A stretch of DNA of 10,525 nucleotides from an uncultured Pirellulaceae bacterium (GTDB lineage Bacteria; Planctomycetota; Planctomycetia; Pirellulales; Pirellulaceae): positions 1 to 10,525 of the forward strand of contig CAMYNE010000127.1 of the NCBI GenBank assembly GCA_947259675.1, read 5' to 3'. This document shows positions 6,819 to 10,525 of the stretch, one piece after another. The translations under genes and the position numbers were made by a program. Within the stretch, counting starts at the first letter, position 1. Each line of letters starts with the position of its first letter. The notes under the pieces are model-generated. The model was not told where the DNA came from and ran no database searches. It saw only the letters and a list, made by a program, of their open reading frames with translations.

Positions 6819-9041
6819 ATGCGCGCAATACCCAACCTTATCCGCCCTTTTTGCATAGCTGGCAAACCCAAAAACTTGACTCCGGAACTATTCCACCAAC
6901 AATTGGTTCTATATCTCGAGGCAAGCTCAGACGACAAAGCGCTATGTTTCGATCTGGTTTCTTTTTTTCTAGCGATAGCTATGGCTCGCGGCCCGAAATT
7001 TCAATCGATGATGCATCATCTGCTCAGTGAGCACCTGGATCATCTTGGGCCGCCTCGAACTGCCGAAGAAATAGCATCCAAGCCTGCCATTCCCAAGTTG
7101 CCTTTCATTCCAATCGATCTGGAAGCGGACGACTTGCTATCTCTCTCGATGCGCAGCCCCACTACTTCATTGAGCGGAGAGGCTCAACCAGAAGAGAAAG
7201 ATGCTTCATCATCGATCATCGACATTTCTTCGACGGCAGGTCACCAGATCAAAACAGAACAAGGCAACATCTGGGTTGAAGGGAATTCTTTGCTTTGCGA
7301 ATGCCCGGATTGCTCAGCGCCCATGACGGTGCGAATCTGGTTGCAACTTGCCGATTGCTGGAGATGTCAGGCAAGCATCTCATTAACTGAAGAACAGGTG
7401 CGCCAGGCCGAAGCGCTGTTGGGCAAGAGTTCGCCGGAAACAGAACCACACGTTCCGGCACAACGTACCGGGCCAGGTATTGAAGAGGCTCTGACAGCCA
7501 CCGTCCCCGACGAAGAATCTGCGGTCGAGCTGCCCGATTCACGGCAACGCGAGCTTCAACGTCTGACAGAAAAATCCGTTTTTGCTCGCTTCGTGCGCAG
7601 GGGCTTCAACCTGACGCCGGCCTGGGTCATCAGTTTTTTATTGCATTTGATCGCGATCCTGATTCTGGCCTTAATCGTTCTTAACGGCGAGCAAGAAGAG
7701 CCGACGATTGTCCTTTCGACGACCATCGACAGTGTTCGCGAACCCGGCGGCTTGTTTCGAATCGAGAATCCGCTCGATCAACTTCAAGACGACCTGGCGA
7801 TGGCCAATCAGCTGGATGTCTCGGAACGCGAGTTACGCGATGTACTGATCAGGGCGGAGCAGGATGCGCGCGAACTTCAAATTGACCCGCAACCCACGGC
7901 ACCGCAAATCGACATCAACGTGTTACGACGCAATGTTACAACACGTCCCGATCAACGAATGTCTTTCGATGCTCGCGACCCCCGAGTTCGTTCCGAAATC
8001 GTGCTTAACGAAGGCGGCACTTTGATGACGGAAGCCGCCGTGGCCAGGGGACTGAGGTGGCTGGCTTCGGTGCAAAATCACGACGGCAGCTGGAGCCTGC
8101 GCGACTACAAAAAACACGATCGGAAAGGCAATCGAGGCGATGCGATGGGCACCTCGCTGGCATTGCTTCCTTTCCTCGGCGCAGGACAAACGCATGAATT
8201 CGGCAAGTATAAAAACACCGTCAACAAAGGCCTTGCCTGGTTGCTAAAAAACCAGGAAGACGATGGCGACTTGCGAGCCGATTACAACGGGCAGGCCGGT
8301 ATGTACGCTCATGGGCAAGCGGCGATCGTGCTTTGTGAGGTCTTGGCGATGACCGGCGATGAACAGTTTCGAACGCCCGCACAAAACGCCATTCGTTTCA
8401 TCGAGAAAGCTCAGCACAACGAGGGAGGTTGGCGTTACCGGCCCGGCGAGGAAGGCGACACGAGTGTTTTTGGCTGGCAGCTGATGGCGATACAAAGCGC
8501 CCGGGCACCTCGACTGGGGCTGCAAGTCGATAAAGCGACGCTGCAATTAGCCGATTATTTTCTGGACCTCGTGGCTGTCAGCCATCGGCGGGCGGCCAGA
8601 CAGGGCTGCCCCGAAGGCGCGCTTTATGGATACCAACCCGGCAAACAACCCACCGATGCAATGACCGCCGAAGCCATTTTGTGTCGAATGTATCTCGGCT
8701 GGAAACGGGATGACCCACGAATGATCGCAGCAATCGACTGGCTGATTGATAAGCATCTACCGGACGAAGATGAAATGAACATCTACTATTGGTACTACGG
8801 TACTCAGGCCATGCACCATTTTGGCGGTCGCCAATGGGAACGCTGGAACAGCAGGATGCGACAACTGTTGATTGGCTCACAGGAAACGCGGGGAAGATAT
8901 CCCGGAAGCTGGAATCCAAGCGATTTTCGCTGGGGAGGGCAGGGCGGTCGCATCTATACAACGTCGCTGAGCGTTTGTACGCTCGAAGTCTACTATCGTC
9001 ACCTGCCTTTATTTAAGCAGATCAAGCTGGATGATGAGTAG
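6819..9041 (+). CDS. Membrane-anchored zinc-ribbon protein with a C-terminal squalene-cyclase/prenyltransferase-type alpha-alpha toroid
   Basis: This gene encodes 740 residues from ATG 6819, preceded by GGAAG with 8-nt spacing. An upstream in-frame TTG at 6714 adds 35 unconvincing residues. In order: a helical N-terminal region (about 1-85); a low-complexity linker; a four-cysteine zinc-ribbon-like element, CPDC at 162-165 and CWRC at 180-183; an acidic linker; one transmembrane helix at about 269-288 (WVISFLLHLIAILILALIVL); an alpha-helical stalk; and from about 405 a toroid of helical repeats, with GLRWLASVQNHDGSW, GLAWLLKNQEDDGDL, FIEKAQHNEGGWRYRPGEEG, DTSVFGWQLMAIQSA and GSWNPSDFRWGGQGG. 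These resemble prenyltransferase/squalene-oxidase repeats. The DXDD acid motif of squalene-hopene cyclases is not visible, so a cyclase reaction is not supported; a binding or scaffold role outside the membrane is inferred. The C-terminal toroid should be extracytoplasmic and the zinc ribbon cytoplasmic. The stop TAG is part of a REP-like repeat. Function unknown. Confidence 0.85.
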   Translation: MRAIPNLIRPFCIAGKPKNLTPELFHQQLVLYLEASSDDKALCFDLVSFFLAIAMARGPKFQSMMHHLLSEHLDHLGPPRTAEEIASKPAIPKLPFIPIDLEADDLLSLSMRSPTTSLSGEAQPEEKDASSSIIDISSTAGHQIKTEQGNIWVEGNSLLCECPDCSAPMTVRIWLQLADCWRCQASISLTEEQVRQAEALLGKSSPETEPHVPAQRTGPGIEEALTATVPDEESAVELPDSRQRELQRLTEKSVFARFVRRGFNLTPAWVISFLLHLIAILILALIVLNGEQEEPTIVLSTTIDSVREPGGLFRIENPLDQLQDDLAMANQLDVSERELRDVLIRAEQDARELQIDPQPTAPQIDINVLRRNVTTRPDQRMSFDARDPRVRSEIVLNEGGTLMTEAAVARGLRWLASVQNHDGSWSLRDYKKHDRKGNRGDAMGTSLALLPFLGAGQTHEFGKYKNTVNKGLAWLLKNQEDDGDLRADYNGQAGMYAHGQAAIVLCEVLAMTGDEQFRTPAQNAIRFIEKAQHNEGGWRYRPGEEGDTSVFGWQLMAIQSARAPRLGLQVDKATLQLADYFLDLVAVSHRRAARQGCPEGALYGYQPGKQPTDAMTAEAILCRMYLGWKRDDPRMIAAIDWLIDKHLPDEDEMNIYYWYYGTQAMHHFGGRQWERWNSRMRQLLIGSQETRGRYPGSWNPSDFRWGGQGGRIYTTSLSVCTLEVYYRHLPLFKQIKLDDE

Positions 9042-9126
9042 GCCGGAACAAGCTCTGCGCAGTTCCGGCAACGCATCGTGGTAAACTTGGAATCGCCGGA
9101 ACAGCGCTGCGCTCGTTCCGGCCTAC
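9038..9126. repeat. Inverted pair of REP-like palindromes with GTAG heads (BIME-like)
   Basis: GTAG followed by GCCGGAAC (9042-9049) pairs with GTTCCGGC (9062-9069). A second copy, GCCGGAAC (9095-9102) with GTTCCGGC (9115-9122), ends in CTAC (9123-9126), the complement of GTAG. The two halves are therefore inverted, and the outer arms GTAGGCCGGAAC and GTTCCGGCCTAC also pair over 12 bp. A GTRG head plus palindrome is the known REP/RAYT pattern. The TAG stop of the preceding gene (9039-9041) lies within the head. It may also act as a 3' mRNA hairpin. Confidence 0.75.
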
Positions 9127-9183
9127 TGCTGCACTACTTGGCTTTTCGATATAGTTAGGCTCGTAGGGTCGACCCGATGTCAG

Positions 9184-9497
9184 CCCAGGGCAACGCCCTC
9201 ATCGTACCACACATCTTTTTCGTCCAAGATTTCCGTCGGGCTTGCCCCGGTCGGGATCAACAATTGGGTGGCTACACAAAGATTTCATCAAAAATTGCAC
9301 TCCGTCGGGCTCGTCCCGGTCGGTTGCGCGACTCGTTAGCTGAAAGTCATGCCTTCCGTCCGGGACAAGCCCGACGGTGGGCCAATATTGTTCTTGGCTC
9401 GTTTTTTGTAGCCAATCAGTTGTTCGCTCCGACCGGGACAAGCCCGACGGAAGCGTTAATTCAGACTTGTGTGGTACAACGCCGGCAACGCCCTGGG
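9184..9497. mobile_element. MITE-like 314-bp element with 30-bp imperfect terminal inverted repeats
   Basis: The left end (9184-9213) and the complement of the right end (9468-9497) align without gaps at 23 of 30 positions. They share CCCAGGGC at the outer edge and a perfect 10-bp GTACCACACA at the inner edge. Inside are four copies of a ~23-bp unit CCGTCGGGCTTGTCCCGGTC: direct at 9231-9254 and 9301-9323, inverted at 9356-9377 and 9429-9453. The whole element is thus close to mirror-symmetric. It holds no transposase and no convincing gene, so it is non-autonomous at most. No clear target-site duplication was seen. It could instead be a cluster of intergenic palindromic repeats. Confidence 0.6.
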
Positions 9498-9549
9498 TAA
9501 CCGATTATGCATTAAAATTTCAAGGCCCCACGCCGCAGACCGGTGGAAG

Positions 9550-10401
9550 TTGAAAACCACAACGCTGCATTTCGGCCGTATTCCAAAGCTGATGGCAATC
9601 GTTAACGTGACTCCCGATAGCTTTTCGGATGGTGGAAAATTCATTGACAGGTCAGTTGCCGTTAAACACGCATTACAACTCGTCGCCGACGGCGCAGATA
9701 TCCTCGACATCGGTGGAGAGAGTACTCGTCCTTACAGTCAACCAGTCGCACCGGACGAAGAACTAAATCGTGTTGTCGATCTCATCAAACAGCTCAAACA
9801 AAAAACTGAAACACCGATTTCGATTGACACATCAAAAGCGATCGTTGCCCAAGCAGCTATTGAAGCAGGTGCAGAAATTATCAACGACGTTACTGGCTTA
9901 ACAGGCGACCCCGACATGATCCAGGTCGCACTCGATACCGAAGCCGGCGTCTGCGCGATGCACATGCAGGGCACACCGCAAACAATGCAAGACAATCCTC
10001 AATATGACAATCTGATCGAAGATGTTCTCAAATACTTGCAGCAGCGCAAGCACGCTCTCTTGAACGCCGGCATCCAGCAAGAAAAAATTTGCCTCGACCC
10101 CGGAATCGGGTTTGGCAAGACGCACACGCATAACCTCGAATTGCTGGCCGGCTGCGAGCGATTCCACGAACTTGGCTGCCCGCTGCTGATTGGGCATTCT
10201 CGGAAGGGATTTATTGGCAAAGTCATCGGCGACAAAGAAGCCAATCGCGATCCCGGCTCGCTTGCGATCGCCTTGGCGTTGGCCCAAAAAGGGATCCAAG
10301 TCGTTCGCTTACACGAAATCAAGCAAACTCGACAAGCCCTGGCCGTATTTGATGCAGTCGGAGGAATCGACGGATGTGTCACAATGACCAATGACCAATG
10401 A
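9550..10401 (+). CDS. folP: Dihydropteroate synthase
   Basis: DHPS condenses para-aminobenzoate with hydroxymethyl-dihydropterin diphosphate in folate synthesis and is the sulfonamide target. The TIM-barrel signatures are all present: MAIVNVTPDSFSDGG, ADILDIGGESTRP, ISIDTSKAIVAQ, AGAEIINDVTGL, CAMHMQGTPQTMQ, CLDPGIGFGKT, LLIGHSRKGFIG and a C-terminal RLHEIKQT in place of the usual RVHDV-type motif. The protein is complete and 283 residues long from TTG 9550. The start is uncertain. No ATG exists before the conserved core, and the frame stays open upstream to GTG 9469, but that codon and the next nine lie in the terminal repeat of the MITE-like element. GGTGG sits only 3 nt before the TTG. Homologues often carry W-K-L just before this region, which would place the start slightly further upstream. 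The last residues TMTNDQ and the TGA come from the heptamer array. No folate gene is adjacent in the window. Confidence 0.93.
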   Translation: MKTTTLHFGRIPKLMAIVNVTPDSFSDGGKFIDRSVAVKHALQLVADGADILDIGGESTRPYSQPVAPDEELNRVVDLIKQLKQKTETPISIDTSKAIVAQAAIEAGAEIINDVTGLTGDPDMIQVALDTEAGVCAMHMQGTPQTMQDNPQYDNLIEDVLKYLQQRKHALLNAGIQQEKICLDPGIGFGKTHTHNLELLAGCERFHELGCPLLIGHSRKGFIGKVIGDKEANRDPGSLAIALALAQKGIQVVRLHEIKQTRQALAVFDAVGGIDGCVTMTNDQ

Positions 10402-10525
10402 CCGGTGAACAATGACCAATGACCAATGAACAAGGAACAATGACCAATGAACAATGACCAATGAACAATGAACAATGAACAATGAACAATGAACAATGAC
10501 CAATGACCAATGAACAATGAACAAG
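10383..10525. repeat. Heptanucleotide tandem array, 20 units of AATGAMC, reaching the window edge
   Basis: Twenty contiguous 7-bp units occupy 10383-10522, then AAG to the end. Two versions alternate: 9 are AATGACC or GGTGAAC/AAGGAAC-type variants mixed with AATGAAC, which dominates the right half (five in a row at 10460-10494). Only units 4 (GGTGAAC) and 8 (AAGGAAC) deviate elsewhere. Because 7 is not a multiple of 3, the plus strand meets TGA quickly in all frames, while the minus strand is stop-free in all three and encodes a hydrophobic seven-residue repeat (SLFIVHC-like). Minus-strand reading frames here are therefore artefacts. The array provides the stop codon of folP. Confidence 0.9.

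Noticed and set aside
6320..7030. 236-codon plus-strand frame across the gyrA start and the next gene
   Set aside because: It overlaps two supported genes, starts inside gyrA on the opposite strand, has no ribosome site and shows only basic low-information sequence.
9177..9480. CRISPR-like array from the repeated CCGTCGGGCTTG units
   Set aside because: Only four copies, in both orientations, with uneven spacing and no cas genes; the symmetry fits an inverted-repeat element.
9999..10524. Minus-strand frames encoding hydrophobic SLFIVHC-like repeats
   Set aside because: They are a direct result of the stop-free complement of the 7-bp array and run antisense to folP; no start signal or family match.

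Overview
The window looks like chromosomal DNA of a planctomycete, probably a member of the Pirellulaceae or a relative. This is inferred from the gene types: a two-module OstA/LptD-like protein, a zinc-ribbon/one-helix/alpha-alpha-toroid protein of a kind common in planctomycetes, and a long GyrA. It also fits the loose single-gene layout, weak Shine-Dalgarno sites, a TTG start for gyrA, and gene ends crowded with small palindromic repeats. No rRNA, tRNA, CRISPR array, phage gene or intact transposase gene was seen.

Layout, left to right. (1) Positions 1-1339, minus: the N-terminal part of an OstA/LptD-like outer-membrane assembly protein, cut by the window edge. (2) Positions 1340-1742: a non-coding stretch with a good orphan intrinsic terminator reading rightward. 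(3) Positions 1743-2075, plus: cutA. (4) Positions 2106-3439, minus: a UDP-glucose 6-dehydrogenase gene broken by an internal deletion that shifts frame and removes the NAD-loop region. A REP-like palindrome pair lies inside its 3' end. (5) Positions 3676-6375, minus: complete gyrA with a TTG start. (6) Positions 6376-6818: a divergent control region with a terminator and an overlapping alternative hairpin facing gyrA. (7) Positions 6819-9041, plus: a membrane-anchored toroid protein of unknown function. (8) Positions 9038-9497: a second REP-like pair sharing the stop codon of that gene, then a 314-bp MITE-like element with 30-bp terminal inverted repeats. (9) Positions 9550-10401, plus: folP (dihydropteroate synthase), whose start lies close to the MITE-like element and whose stop lies inside a tandem heptanucleotide array. 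(10) Positions 10383-10525: that array, 20 units of 7 bp, reaching the window edge.

The genes do not form one pathway. They are separate housekeeping and envelope functions: outer-membrane assembly, metal tolerance, UDP-glucuronate synthesis, DNA supercoiling, an exported toroid domain and folate synthesis. The most notable content is between and at the edges of genes: three different palindromic repeat families and a heptamer array, several of which supply stop codons or terminal codons to neighbouring genes, plus the UGDH lesion and the possible gyrA leader attenuator. I found no convincing new multi-gene system.
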